DNA of 64,000 bases, taken from assembly GCF_030817655.1 (NCBI RefSeq), contig NZ_JAUSZM010000003.1, forward strand, positions 10,292,001 to 10,356,000. Reading direction: 5' to 3'. Shown here one piece after another: positions 7,460-15,008 of this stretch. The notes beneath the pieces were generated by a model that saw only the letters and a list, made by a program, of their open reading frames with translations, had not been told where the DNA came from and did no database searches. Made by a program: the position numbers and the translations under genes. Each line of letters starts with the position of its first letter. The stretch's first letter is position 1. This DNA is from Streptomyces sp. V4I2 (lineage in GTDB: Bacteria > Actinomycetota > Actinomycetes > Streptomycetales > Streptomycetaceae).

Positions 7460-9190
7460 GTGGCTGTCACCGAACAACGTCTTGCCGCCATGGTGCTGGT
7501 GATCGGCACCGGAGGGGCCGGCCTGCGCGCGGCGATCGAACTGGCGGAGGCCGGCATCGACGTCCTCGCCGTCGGCAAGCGTCCCAAGGAGGACGCCCAT
7601 ACGGCACTGGCGGCCGGTGGGATCAACGCGGCGCTGGCGACGATGGACCCCGAGGACAGCTGGCAGCAGCACGCCGCGGACACGCTCAAGGAGAGCTACC
7701 TGCTCGGCGATCCCCGCACCGCCGAGATCGTCACCCAGGGCGCCGCCCTGGGCATCGACGACCTGGAGCGCTACGGCATGGCCTTCGCCCGCGAGGAGGA
7801 CGGCCGTATCTCGCAGCGCTTCTTCGGCGCGCACAAGTTCCGCAGGACCGCCTTCGCCGGCGACTACACGGGCCTGGAGATCCAGCGCACCCTCATCCGG
7901 CGCGCGAGCCAGTTGAACATACCCATGCTCGACAGCGTCTACATCACCCGCCTGCTCGTGCACGACGGTGCCGTCTTCGGTGCGTACGGCTTCGACCTCA
8001 CCAACGGACAGCGTTATCTCATCCACGCCGACGCCGTGATCCTCGCGGCCGGCGGCCACACCCGCATCTGGCGACGCACCTCTTCGCGCCGTGACGAGAA
8101 CACCGGCGACTCCTTCCGCCTGGCCGTCGAGGCCGGGGCCCGGCTGCGCGACGCCGAGCTGGTCCAGTTCCACCCGTCCGGCATCATCGAGCCGGAGAAC
8201 GCCGCGGGCACCCTCGTCAGCGAGGCCGCCCGCGGTGAGGGCGGCATCCTGCGCAACGCCCTCGGCGAGCGATTCATGACCCGCTACGACCCGCAGCGCA
8301 TGGAACTGTCCACCCGCGACCGCGTGGCCCTCGCCTCCTACACCGAGATCAAGGAGGGGCGCGGCACCCCCAACGGCGGCGTGTGGCTCGACGTCTCCCA
8401 CCTGCCCCGGCAGACGATCATGAATCGACTGCCCCGGGTCTACCAGACGCTTCTGGACCTCCAGATGCTCGACATCACGCGCGAGCCCATCGAGGTCGCC
8501 CCCACGGCGCACTACTCGATGGGCGGCGTCTGGGTCCGTCCCGAGGACCACAGCACGGACGTCCGCGGTCTGTACGCCATCGGCGAGGCGTCGAGCGGCC
8601 TGCACGGCGCCAACCGTCTCGGTGGCAACAGTCTCATCGAACTGCTTGTCTTCGGCCGCCTCACCGGCCGGGCGGCGGCCGCCTATTCAGAGTCCCTGAC
8701 CGCGCAGCCGCGGTCGGCGTCGGCCATCGCGGAGGCCCGGGAGGAGATCGACGAACTCCTCGCCGCCGACGGGCCGGAGAACGTTCGTGCTCTGCAACGC
8801 GCCATCCGCAACACCATGACCGAGCACGCGGGCGTCGTCCGCGATGAAGACGGCCTGCGCGCGGGACTGGCGGAACTCGCGGCGATCGAGAAGAGGATGC
8901 AGGATGTAGGCATCCACCCCGACATCGCCGGCTATCAGGACCTCGCGCACGCTTTCGACCTCAAGTCCGCCGCGCTGGCGGCCCGGGCCACCCTCGAAGC
9001 GGCACTGGAGCGCCGGGAGACCCGCGGCTGCCACAACCGCAGCGACTATCCCGACATGGATCCTGCTCTGCAGGTCAACCTCGTGTGGTCCCCGACGACG
9101 GGCGTCACCCGCGAGAGCGTTCCGGCCGTCCCCGAAGAGATTTCCGCCCTGATGGAGGAAGTCTCGACCACGGGCAAACTCGTCGAATAA
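7460..9190 (+). CDS. Fumarate reductase/succinate dehydrogenase-type flavoprotein, copy B
   Basis: Same family and length as copy A (576 residues). GTGGAG lies at residues 16-21, and His47 in HTALAAGG corresponds to the flavin-linking His of SdhA. LVQFHPSG, RMELSTRDRV and GANRLGGNS are all intact. Protein identity with copy A is complete from about residue 73 to residue 395 and drops outside that block, which fits gene conversion. The GTG at 7460 is favoured because MAVTEQRL matches copy A. An upstream TTG/ATG pair at 7430/7433 would sit at the predicted transcription start. No partner subunit genes are present. It is followed by its own NmrA-type neighbour under a separate ECF41-type promoter. 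Confidence 0.85.
   Translation: MAVTEQRLAAMVLVIGTGGAGLRAAIELAEAGIDVLAVGKRPKEDAHTALAAGGINAALATMDPEDSWQQHAADTLKESYLLGDPRTAEIVTQGAALGIDDLERYGMAFAREEDGRISQRFFGAHKFRRTAFAGDYTGLEIQRTLIRRASQLNIPMLDSVYITRLLVHDGAVFGAYGFDLTNGQRYLIHADAVILAAGGHTRIWRRTSSRRDENTGDSFRLAVEAGARLRDAELVQFHPSGIIEPENAAGTLVSEAARGEGGILRNALGERFMTRYDPQRMELSTRDRVALASYTEIKEGRGTPNGGVWLDVSHLPRQTIMNRLPRVYQTLLDLQMLDITREPIEVAPTAHYSMGGVWVRPEDHSTDVRGLYAIGEASSGLHGANRLGGNSLIELLVFGRLTGRAAAAYSESLTAQPRSASAIAEAREEIDELLAADGPENVRALQRAIRNTMTEHAGVVRDEDGLRAGLAELAAIEKRMQDVGIHPDIAGYQDLAHAFDLKSAALAARATLEAALERRETRGCHNRSDYPDMDPALQVNLVWSPTTGVTRESVPAVPEEISALMEEVSTTGKLVE
7608..8638. repeat. Inverted repeat arm 2 (gene-conversion tract in flavoprotein B)
   Basis: Counterpart of 1395-2430 in opposite orientation, with about five differences over roughly 1,030 bp. 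Divergence rises sharply at both edges. Confidence 0.8.
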
Positions 9191-9194
9191 GAGG

Positions 9195-9221
9195 TGTCAC
9201 AAACAGAACCGGTGGCCGGTC
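9195..9221 (+). promoter_or_regulatory. ECF41-type promoter for NmrA-like gene 1
   Basis: TGTCACA at 9195-9201, 16 nt, GGTC at 9218-9221, starting 4 nt after the flavoprotein B stop codon. The predicted leader to the ATG at 9265 is about 35 nt. Confidence 0.85.
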
Positions 9222-9264
9222 TCTACTGGTAGAGGCATCAGGGAAACTCGAAAGGAATTCCGTC

Positions 9265-10011
9265 ATGAAGGTCGTAGTGATCGGTGGGACCGGGCTCATC
9301 GGCTCGAAGGTGGTCGCCGGGCTTGGCGAGCACGGGCACGAGGCGGTCGCGGCGTCCCCCAACACCGGCGTCAACACGCTGACGGGTGAGGGCCTTGCCG
9401 AGGTCCTGCAGGGTGCGTCGGTGGTGGTCGACGTGTCGAACTCGCCCTCGTTCGAGGACGAGGCCGTCATGGAGTTCTTCCGCACCTCGACGACCAATCT
9501 GCTGAAGGCGGAGACCCAGGCCGGCGTGGCGCATCACGTGGCGCTGTCCGTGGTCGGCACCGACCGTCTCCAAGGGAGCGGGTACTTCCGCGCCAAGCAG
9601 GTCCAGGAAGACCTGATCAAGGCGTCCGGCAACCCCTACTCCATCGTCCACGCCACCCAGTTCTTCGAGTTCGCGAAGGGACTCGCCGACGGGGTCACCG
9701 AGGGTGGCACCGTGCATCTCCCCGACACCAAGATCCAGCCCATCGTCTCCGACGACGTGGCCGTGGCCGTCGCCCGCACCGCGGTCGGCGCACCGGTGGG
9801 AGGCGTGGTGGAGGTCGCCGGTCCTGAGGCGTTCCAGCTGGAGGAGTTCATCCGCATGGGACTGACCGCCCAGAACGACCCCCGCAAGATCGTCACGGAT
9901 CCGCAGGCGACGTACTGGGGCGCCCCGCTGCAGGAGAACACACTCCTGCCCGGCCCGGACGCGCACATCGCGGAGACCCGCTTCGCCGACTGGCTGTCAC
10001 GGCAGAAGTAA
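9265..10011 (+). CDS. NmrA/SDR-type NAD(P)-binding protein 1
   Basis: A 248-residue atypical short-chain dehydrogenase of the NmrA/epimerase type. It has an N-terminal Rossmann motif (VVIGGTGLIGSKVV, GGTGLIG near residues 7-13), a central HHVALSVVGTDRL and HATQFFEF, and a C-terminal substrate-side domain. The ATG at 9265 follows AAAGGAA. Genes of this type are among the habitual neighbours of ECF41 sigma genes, and this one has its own ECF41-type promoter. It is closely related to the gene at 41285 and more distantly to that at 51391. NAD(P)H-quinone or nitro reductase activity is possible, but the substrate is unknown. Confidence 0.87.
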   Translation: MKVVVIGGTGLIGSKVVAGLGEHGHEAVAASPNTGVNTLTGEGLAEVLQGASVVVDVSNSPSFEDEAVMEFFRTSTTNLLKAETQAGVAHHVALSVVGTDRLQGSGYFRAKQVQEDLIKASGNPYSIVHATQFFEFAKGLADGVTEGGTVHLPDTKIQPIVSDDVAVAVARTAVGAPVGGVVEVAGPEAFQLEEFIRMGLTAQNDPRKIVTDPQATYWGAPLQENTLLPGPDAHIAETRFADWLSRQK

Positions 10012-10130
10012 TTTCTCGAGGTGGCCCTCACCGAAAGGAAGAGGGCCACCGATGTCCTTTGCCGACGGGCCGACTTCATTCCTCCGGGAGGGCGGCTCGC
10101 GCTGCTCGAACGCAAACTCATGGAGCCACG

Positions 10131-10304
10131 ATGTCCCTGATCCATGAGGACCGCATCGACCTCGCTGCCACATTCGAGTCGCTGACCGCCGAAGCCGCCG
10201 AGCTTCGTGACCGGGTCACGGAACTGCGCCAGGAACTCGCGGCCCTCGGCGAGCGCATGATCGTCATTTCAACCGCTCTGAACCGGCATACGCCCTGCCC
10301 CTGA
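10131..10304 (+). CDS. Small coiled-coil protein
   Basis: A 57-residue frame starting at ATG 10131 with GGAG seven bases upstream. Residues 14-42 form heptad-rich sequence (ESLTAEAAELRDRVTEL and RQELAALGERM), which predicts a coiled coil and probably a dimer. It lacks a membrane segment or recognisable domain. It lies 119 nt after NmrA-like gene 1 and could be cotranscribed. It is short, so it may not be real. Confidence 0.4.
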   Translation: MSLIHEDRIDLAATFESLTAEAAELRDRVTELRQELAALGERMIVISTALNRHTPCP

Positions 10305-10380
10305 CCTCCTCGTCCGGGCCAGGGTCGCCGCCCTGCCTGAAGGCCAATGCAGGAGGCTGCGAAGGCGACCGTCGGGCAGT

Positions 10381-10812
10381 TTGGTGGCGCTGGACATCCT
10401 GGTGAACGACGCGCGTCATGCCGAGCGGACCGGTCCCCCTGCCGACGCGGGGGAGTGGACGCGCATGTCCGCCACCGAACGGCTCCGATCCATGTGCGCC
10501 GACCTGCTCACCTGCCGCGCTGCAAGGGTGCCGCGGTGGAGATCTCCTTGACCTGGGGGCGTAGGGGCACGGCCGTCGTCGTCGTGCAGCGGCCACCAGG
10601 TTCCAGGATCGGGATCACTGCCTTCTCAGAGGCGTTGCGGCAGGAGGCGACGGCGCGTGGGTACACGTCGTCCCCGTCGAGCCTGGATTAGCCGCGAGAG
10701 GCTGAGCCCGAGGAAAATCGCCGACGACGTCCGGTACGCCGTCACCCGGCCCGGGCACGTCTACGTCGACGACATTCCGCCCGCCCGCCCGCCCGGAGGC
10801 CCGCTGACACCT
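10381..10812 (+). pseudogene. Degraded short-chain dehydrogenase (SDR)
   Basis: Fragments of a classical SDR appear in successive frames: LVALDILVNDARHAERTGP near 10381-10437 (the NNAG strand, here NDAR), DAGEWTRMSATERLRSM, then RIGITAFSEALRQEATARG near 10605-10660 (the helix after the catalytic YxxxK, which is itself lost), and LSPRKIADDVRYAVTRPGHV near 10700-10760 (the C-terminal helix). At least two frameshifts and stops separate them. Its 3' end abuts the remains of the truncated sigma gene beyond the IS481 element. An SDR oxidoreductase next to an ECF41 gene fits the usual ECF41 neighbourhood. Confidence 0.6.
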
Positions 10813-10882
10813 GCCGCAGCGGTCACCGCCGACCGCCCGCATCACTCGACAGCACCCTCTCCAGGTGCCCGAGGTCACCCGT

Positions 10883-11836
10883 CTAGGTGTATTGCCCTGA
10901 GAGGTTGGGGACGCGGCTGGCGGGTGGTTGGCCTTTCAGCGCGGTGTGTCCGCGGTGGTGATTGTAGGTGTGCAGCCAGTCGGGGAACGCTTGGCGTCGT
11001 TCGGTCTCTGAGTGGTAGGGGCGGGCGTAGGCCCACTCGTCGAGCAGGGTGCGGTTGAAGCGTTCGACCTTCCCGTTGGTCTGCGGCCGGTAGGGCCGGG
11101 TGCGCTTGTGGGCGATCCCGGCTGCGGTGAGCAGGTCGCGCCAGTCTCGTGAGCGGTAGCAGGAGCCGTTGTCGGTCAGGACCCGTTCGACCGTGATGCC
11201 GGCCTGGGTGAAGAACGCCTGGGCACGGGTCCAGAAGCCGGTGGCGGTCTCCTTCTTCTCATCCGCGTGGATCTCGCTGTAGGCCAGTCGGGAGTGGTCG
11301 TCGACGGCGGTGTGGAGGTAGCTGTAGCCGGCGTTCGGGCGGTTCTTGCGTCCTGCTTGGCGGCCCAGCACTTTGTGTCCGCCGCCGTCGGGGATGTTGC
11401 CGAGCTTCTTGATGTCGACGTGCACCAGCTCGCCGGGACGTTCACGTTCGTAGCGGCGTATGACGCGGCCGGTGGCCCGGTCCAGGTGGGTGAGGCGGGC
11501 CAGGCCGTAGCGGGTCAGCACACGGTGAACGGTCGAGGGCACCAGGTGCAGCAGGTGCGCGATGCGGGCCGGTCCCCAGCGGCGCAGGACACGGACCTTG
11601 ATGATGCGCCGCTCGGTGCGGGTCGGCGTCCTGCGCGGGCTGGTACGCGGGCGGCTGGAGAGGTCGCTCATGCCTGCTTCGCCGAACGTCCGGTAGCGGT
11701 CGGCCCAGCGCTGGGCGGTGGTCGGCGAGACCTGGAAGCGTTCGGCAGCCCGGCGCAGGGGCCAGCCGTCCTCGACCACGCAACGGGCCAGGCGCAGTCG
11801 TCCGGTCTCGGTCAGGGGTGCATTACGGTGGGACAC
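10883..11836 (-). CDS. IS481-family transposase
   Basis: An integrase-core (rve) transposase of about 317 residues, starting at GTG 11836 or slightly upstream. The N-terminal half carries a helix-turn-helix (AAERFQVSPTTAQRWADRY) and a second one around ARIAHLLHLVPSTVHRVL. The DDE triad is visible in LVHVDIKKLG, LTDNGSCYRS and GKVERFNRTLLDEW. The stop codon TAG is not inside the element. It is supplied by the CTAG of the flanking target duplication, so the reading frame is closed by the insertion itself. The gene appears intact. Confidence 0.92.
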   Translation of the reverse strand: MSHRNAPLTETGRLRLARCVVEDGWPLRRAAERFQVSPTTAQRWADRYRTFGEAGMSDLSSRPRTSPRRTPTRTERRIIKVRVLRRWGPARIAHLLHLVPSTVHRVLTRYGLARLTHLDRATGRVIRRYERERPGELVHVDIKKLGNIPDGGGHKVLGRQAGRKNRPNAGYSYLHTAVDDHSRLAYSEIHADEKKETATGFWTRAQAFFTQAGITVERVLTDNGSCYRSRDWRDLLTAAGIAHKRTRPYRPQTNGKVERFNRTLLDEWAYARPYHSETERRQAFPDWLHTYNHHRGHTALKGQPPASRVPNLSGQYT

Positions 11837-11954
11837 GAGGGCCTTTCGGTCGGTGTCGACGTCGCAATCCACACCGAACTCGAAAGGCCCTCACCTGTTC
11901 AAGATCCCTCAGCTGAGACCTGCCTCACCGTCCACAACCTCCCGGGACAGAACA
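10888..11954 (-). mobile_element. Intact IS481-family insertion sequence
   Basis: The element starts and ends with imperfect inverted repeats of about 25 bp (TGTATTGCCCTGAGAGGTTG at the left, TGTTCTGTCCCGGGAGGTTG read inward at the right). A 6-bp direct repeat TCTAGG flanks it at 10882-10887 and 11955-11960. This fits the NCTAGN target preference known for IS481. The length is 1,067 bp. Confidence 0.9.
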
Positions 11955-11955
11955 T

Positions 11956-12564
11956 CTAGGCCGCCGAGAGGAACGCCTGAACAAGACGCCGGTGCGCGAC
12001 GGAGTCGACCTGCTGCCTGCGGCGGTCCCCGTTGAGACGCCGCTGGGCGCGTGCAACCTGCTGCCTCGTGTTGACGACGCTGAGATGCAGGATCTCGGCG
12101 ATCCGGTCGTACGGGCAGCCGAAGCCCTCCCGCAGGACGTACGCGGCGCGTTGCCTCGGAGTCAGGGTTTCCATCAGCAGGAGGACCGCTCGCTCGACGG
12201 CGTCCTGCCGCTCGGCCACCTCTTCAGGGCCCGCGTGGTGGTCCACCCGCTCCGGGAGCGAGGGGCTGTCACAGGACTCCCGGCGCTTCCAGGCGGACTG
12301 GACGACGTTGATGGCCAGCCGGACGGCGGTCGTCCTGAGCAGTGCCGGCGGATTGGAGACGGCCGTGCGGTCGGCATCCTGCCACCGCAGCCACGTCTCC
12401 TGGATGACGTCCTCGGCTTCGTTCGCGTTTCCGACGATGTGCCTGGCGAGGGTGAGCAGCCCGGGCCTGGCCTGCACGAACACCCAGGTCGCGTCGTCCA
12501 GCGCGATGACGGATGTGCCCGCCGTCTCCCGGCTCTGCCCGGTCTCGGTCAGCTGTGTGTCCAT
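11956..12564 (-). pseudogene. ECF41-type sigma factor, truncated by a nonsense codon and split by IS481
   Basis: The frame from ATG 12564 (ribosome site GGAGCCGGAC) encodes 202 residues. Region 2 is ANEAEDVIQETWLRWQ and region 4 is LTPRQRAAYVLREGFGCPYDRIAEILH. It ends at a TAG that lies inside the TCTAGG target duplication. If IS481 and one duplication copy are removed, translation after the stop reads TGDLGHLERVLSSDA, a normal continuation into the sigma-to-SnoaL linker. The TAG therefore replaced a sense codon (a CAG to TAG change would do) and at the same time created the CTAG target. The SnoaL domain is gone. No TGTCACA promoter lies upstream. Confidence 0.75.
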
Positions 12565-12873
12565 GTCCGGCTCCTCTGCTCCGTGGGTCAGCAGCTCGAA
12601 GAGCAGCCGGCACCAATGTCGCGCCCGAGGGCAGCCCGGCGCGCCCTTGGAAGGCCGTAGGGGATTGCGTGGTCGTGCCGTGGGAGATCCGTGGCCGACC
12701 CGTCGGACCGTCGTTCCGGACGCTCGACCACCACGTTCGCTCAAAGTCGGAAGTTCTCCACTTTCGCAGCCGTTTACGATGCAACCGGCTCGCCTCGGTT
12801 GCGCCACGGCCGCAGTCATCCGGCTACGCACCAGCCGACGCGCCGCCATGAGGATCTGACGTGGGAGGCTGCC
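12565..12873. other. Intergenic region between sigma fragment and broken LAL gene
   Basis: No gene seen. It contains short inverted repeats (AAAGT...ACTTT near 12753-12774 and GCAACCG...CGGTTGC near 12781-12801) that could be operator-like. No ECF41-type promoter. Confidence 0.3.
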
Positions 12874-13921
12874 ATGACGAGCCGCGGTTCCGGAGCCGGA
12901 ACTCCTCGGCAGGCGGAGCGAGCGTCGGGCCCTCGATGACCTGCTGGCGGGCGCCAGGGACGGGCGCAGCGGAGTCCTGGTCCTTCGAGGTGAGGCGGGG
13001 ATCGGGAAAACCGAGCTGCTGAAATACCTGCTGGGTCGTGCCACCGGATGCCGTACCGTCGGCGTGGCCGGCGTCCAGTCCGAGATGGAGCTCTCCTACG
13101 CCGGCCTGCACCAGCTCTGCGCACCGCTGCTGTCGGGAGTCGACAACCTTCCGGAGCCGCAGCGCGACGCACTGCGCACGGCGTTCGGGCTGCACGGCGG
13201 AGCCGCGCCCGTCCGGTTCCTGGTGGGGCTCGCCACGCTGAGCCTCCTCGCCAACGCCGCCGGGAGCGAGCCGCTGGTCTGCGTCATCGACGACGCGCAA
13301 TGGCTGGACCGCGTCTCTTCACAGACTCTGGCGTTCGTCGCCCGCAGGCTGCTCGCGGAATCGGTGGTGCTCGCCGTCGCCGTGCGCGAGCCGACCACCG
13401 GTGAGGTGTTCACCGGCCTCCCCGAGCTGCCCGTGACCGGGTTGTTCGCGGAGGACTCCCGAAAGCTTCTCGCCTCGGTCGTCACCGGCCCGCTCGACCG
13501 TAGGGTGCGTGATCGCATCGTCGCGGAGACCCGCGGCAACCCACTCGCCCTGCTCGAACTGCCCCACGCGCTCACGGCGTTGGACCTGACCGGCGACTTC
13601 GGGCGCACCGGGGCGGGGCCTATGTCGAACCGGCTGGAGCAGGACTTCCTCCGCCGCGTCCAGGCGCTGCCGGCCGAGACGCAGCGCCTGCTGTTCCTCG
13701 CCGCTGCCGAGCCGGTCGGCGACGTGACGCTGCTCAGGCGTGCAGCCGAGCGGCTGGGAATCGCCGTGGACGCGGCCGCGGCGGACGCCGAGGCGTCGGG
13801 ATTGATCACCCTCGGCGCCAGGGCGCGCTTCCGTCACCCGCTGGTGCGTTCGGCGGCCTATCGTGCGGCAGGCCCGGACGACCTGCGCGAGGTGCACAGG
13901 GCCCTGGCGGACGTGACCGAC
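12874..13921 (+). pseudogene. LAL-type LuxR regulator, frameshifted and lacking its C-terminal half
   Basis: The start ATG (ribosome site GGGAGG) is followed by MTSRGSGAG, then one extra base near 12900 breaks the frame. After the shift, translation resumes as LLGRRSERRALDDLLAG with the Walker A GEAGIGKTELL, the Walker B VCVIDDAQWLD, and the AAA sensor region GNPLALLELP. It is closely related to the intact genes at 30078 and 63297. At about 13921, after HRALADVTD, the sequence runs into a sigma-gene fragment on the opposite strand. About 550 residues including the C-terminal HTH are missing. Confidence 0.82.
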
Positions 13922-14040
13922 GTGGGCTTTCCGACGCAGCGCAGCCATACCTCCTGGACCACGTCCTCGGCCTCGACCGTGCTGCCGAGTATGCGGTAGT
14001 CGATCCCGAAGAGCTGCCCGCCTCCGTTGCTACGGTCCAT
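13921..14040 (-). pseudogene. ECF41-type sigma factor, N-terminal fragment
   Basis: Only about 32 sigma residues remain: ATG 14040 then MDRSNGGGQLFGIDYRILG and STVEAEDVVQEVWLRC (region 2). The frame then enters the reversed LAL sequence. A complete TGTCACA-16-GGTC promoter survives upstream with only 10 nt between GGTC and the ATG. The sigma gene therefore once had this promoter and was probably leaderless. It cannot make a working sigma factor now. Confidence 0.75.
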
Positions 14041-14050
14041 CCGCTGCAGG

Positions 14051-14077
14051 GACCGCCACCGACGGGAACGTGTGACA
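14051..14077 (-). promoter_or_regulatory. ECF41-type promoter for the sigma fragment
   Basis: TGTCACA at 14077-14071, 16 nt, GGTC at 14054-14051. The ATG at 14040 follows 10 nt after GGTC. Confidence 0.82.
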
Positions 14078-14197
14078 GAAACGGACGATGCTTTTTCACG
14101 GGCCTGCAAAATCCCACTGTTCGAGACACTGAGATGACCTGCCTGACACTCGAACCACTGCATATGATGTCGACAAGGGTTGAGGAGGGGAGAACTC

Positions 14198-14617
14198 ATG
14201 GTCTCCGCGAGCCGTACGGCACACAGCATCGAGGTCACCGCCGAGGGGCTCCAGGAGGAACTGGCCCGGCTGCATTTCCAGAAGCAGGCGCTGGAAAGGG
14301 AGTTGGCGGCGATCGTGGCACATCTCGGCTCCGTACAGCGGGCCCTCGGCGCTCTCGAGAGCGCGCTGGTCACTCCGCGCGCCGCTGACCAGGTGGACGC
14401 GCACGGCAAGCAGTACGGCAAGCTCACCGAGCAGATCGTGGCGTACTTCGCCAAGGTCGGTGACGCGGAGGTGCGAGCCCGTGAGGTCGCGGCGGCGCTC
14501 GGCCGTGACGCCGACAGCGGAAGCATCAACGCGGTCCGCAGCACACTCGATCGCCTCGTCGCCTCCTCCCGCATTGAGCGCGCCGGCCGGGGCTTGTATC
14601 GCACCGGGCGTTCCTAG
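14198..14617 (+). CDS. Coiled-coil protein with C-terminal winged-helix-like region
   Basis: A 139-residue protein. ATG 14198 has a strong GAGGAGGGG site 8-16 nt upstream, which favours it over an upstream TTG. Residues about 12-60 are a long heptad-rich helix (LQEELARLHFQKQALERELAA). The C-terminal half (YFAKVGDAEVRAREVAAALG, then SGSINAVRSTLDRLVAS and RIERAGRGLYR) has the pattern of a winged-helix domain with a terminal beta hairpin. A small dimeric DNA-binding protein is likely. No close family is recognised. The gene is convergent with the membrane-protein gene at 14628. Confidence 0.6.
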   Translation: MVSASRTAHSIEVTAEGLQEELARLHFQKQALERELAAIVAHLGSVQRALGALESALVTPRAADQVDAHGKQYGKLTEQIVAYFAKVGDAEVRAREVAAALGRDADSGSINAVRSTLDRLVASSRIERAGRGLYRTGRS

Positions 14618-14627
14618 CGCTCGGCGG

Positions 14628-15008
14628 TCACCGCGACGAGCCAAGGATCACCACGACGCAGGCGATGATCGTCAGGGTGATCAGCACCATTCCGGTGAGT
14701 GTTCCCCGCAGCCATTGCCGGATCCTGACGTGGTGCTGCGCCTCCATCGCGCCGACGCGTTCGGCGATGTGATCGGTCACCATGCGGGCTACGTGTTTCT
14801 GCTCGTCGACGTACCACTGCTCGATGTCCCGCTTCTGCTCGGGGGTGAGCCCCTCCACGCGCGCGGTGAATGCCGCCACGCGGCGGTACGTCGCTCCCCT
14901 GTGAGCCTCCCGGTACAAGAAGCCCTCGATATCGGGCAGGCCGCGGGCGGCCTCCTCGCGTGCGGACACGGCGTACCCCCAATGAAAACGAGAACCCCAC
15001 ATGGTCAT
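14628..15008 (-). CDS. Small membrane protein, coupled to NDH-2
   Basis: A 126-residue protein with one clear C-terminal transmembrane segment (GMVLITLTIIACVVVILG) preceded by a soluble amphipathic region rich in His and Glu. Its ATG overlaps the stop codon of the NDH-2 gene as ATGA, so the two are translationally coupled. The likely role is an accessory or anchoring partner of the NADH dehydrogenase, but this rests on context only. No family recognised. Confidence 0.7.
   Translation of the reverse strand: MTMWGSRFHWGYAVSAREEAARGLPDIEGFLYREAHRGATYRRVAAFTARVEGLTPEQKRDIEQWYVDEQKHVARMVTDHIAERVGAMEAQHHVRIRQWLRGTLTGMVLITLTIIACVVVILGSSR

Noticed and set aside
6575..8605. Very long open frame antisense to flavoprotein B, and similar ones opposite the LAL genes (18384-20105, 20912-22498, 26396-28693)
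   Set aside because: They mirror high-GC codon bias of the genes opposite and have composition and repeats unlike real proteins.
12247..12253. TGTCACA inside the truncated sigma gene, antisense
   Set aside because: No KGTC at 16 nt; it is part of coding sequence.
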